A DNA stretch of 5,560 nucleotides, taken from NCBI GenBank assembly GCA_018883705.1, contig JAHLFQ010000073.1:1-5560 (forward strand), written 5' to 3'. The DNA is from Candidatus Cellulosilyticum pullistercoris (GTDB taxonomy: Bacteria > Bacillota > Clostridia > Lachnospirales > Cellulosilyticaceae). Every line of letters starts with the position of its first letter. Position 1 is the stretch's first letter. Of the stretch, positions 5,432 to 5,560 are shown piece after piece. Under the pieces are notes generated by a model. It saw only the letters and a program-made list of their open reading frames with translations. It searched no databases and was not told the origin of the DNA. The position numbers were made by a program, and so were the translations under genes.

Positions 5432-5503
5432 TGACCCATACGGGAATCGAACCCGTGTTACCGCCGTGAAAGGGCGATGTCTTAACCGCTTGACCAATGG
5501 GCC
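5432..5503 (-). tRNA. tRNA-Glu (TTC)
   Basis: A 72-nt cloverleaf with acceptor GGCCCAT/ATGGGTC (one G-U pair), anticodon stem TCGCC/GGCGG (one U-G pair) around loop CTTTCAC, a 4-nt variable loop, and T arm ACGGG-TTCGATT-CCCGT. The anticodon UUC reads GAA and GAG. In many bacteria Glu-tRNA also feeds tetrapyrrole synthesis. A73, no encoded CCA. Confidence 0.97.
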
Positions 5504-5511
5504 TTATTTAA

Positions 5512-5560
5512 CTCCCCGAGTAGGGTTCGAACCTACGACCCTTCGGTTAACAGCCGAATG
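5512..5560 (-). tRNA. tRNA-Asn (GTT), partial, cut by the window edge
   Basis: The 3' 49 nt are present: anticodon stem TTCGG/CCGAA around loop CTGTTAA, variable loop GGGTC, T arm GTAGG-TTCGAAC-CCTAC, the 3' acceptor strand TCGGGGA, and G73. The D arm and 5' acceptor strand lie beyond the right edge. Anticodon GUU reads AAU and AAC. It is only 8 nt from tRNA-Glu, so the operon promoter lies outside the window. No CCA is encoded. Confidence 0.95.

Overview
The window is AT-rich chromosomal DNA from a low-GC Gram-positive bacterium (Bacillota), most likely a Clostridia or Lachnospirales-type anaerobe. The evidence is a groES-groEL operon under a perfect CIRCE operator (HrcA regulation), an OGG1-type 8-oxoguanine glycosylase of the kind found in clostridia, a DUF6062-like cysteine/histidine protein typical of Bacillota, strong AGGAGG-like ribosome binding sites, and tRNA genes that lack an encoded CCA. 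The genus cannot be fixed from the sequence alone.

Layout from left to right. Positions 1-190 are the groEL 3' flank, with two hairpins; the left one ends in a U-tract and is the likely operon terminator. Positions 191-2211 hold groEL and groES on the minus strand (transcribed groES then groEL), with a promoter and CIRCE at 2258-2325. Positions 2326-2526 are a gene-free, T-rich stretch. Positions 2527-3405 hold an ogg-type DNA glycosylase on the minus strand. Positions 3406-3599 are a divergent intergenic region with an 11-bp inverted repeat and a candidate ogg promoter. Positions 3600-4364 hold a DUF6062-like protein on the plus strand, followed at once by a 24-bp perfect hairpin terminator. 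Positions 4485-4537 are a second terminator, facing the other way, which closes a tRNA operon. Positions 4547-5560 hold ten minus-strand tRNA genes. In transcription order these are Asn (cut by the window edge), Glu, Thr, CAT (probably Ile2), Asp, Val, Leu, Arg, Arg, Thr.

The genes do not form one pathway. GroES and GroEL work together as the folding chamber, the glycosylase repairs oxidised guanine, the tRNA operon supplies decoding capacity, and the function of the DUF6062-like protein is unknown. I see no mobile element, CRISPR array, toxin-antitoxin pair or defence island. The most interesting item is the DUF6062-like protein, which is visibly built from two tandem CxxC...CxxH modules. 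Smaller points are a His at the glycosylase position that normally reads the opposite cytosine, a palindrome inside the groESL promoter in addition to CIRCE, and two identical tRNA-Thr genes that bracket six other tRNAs.
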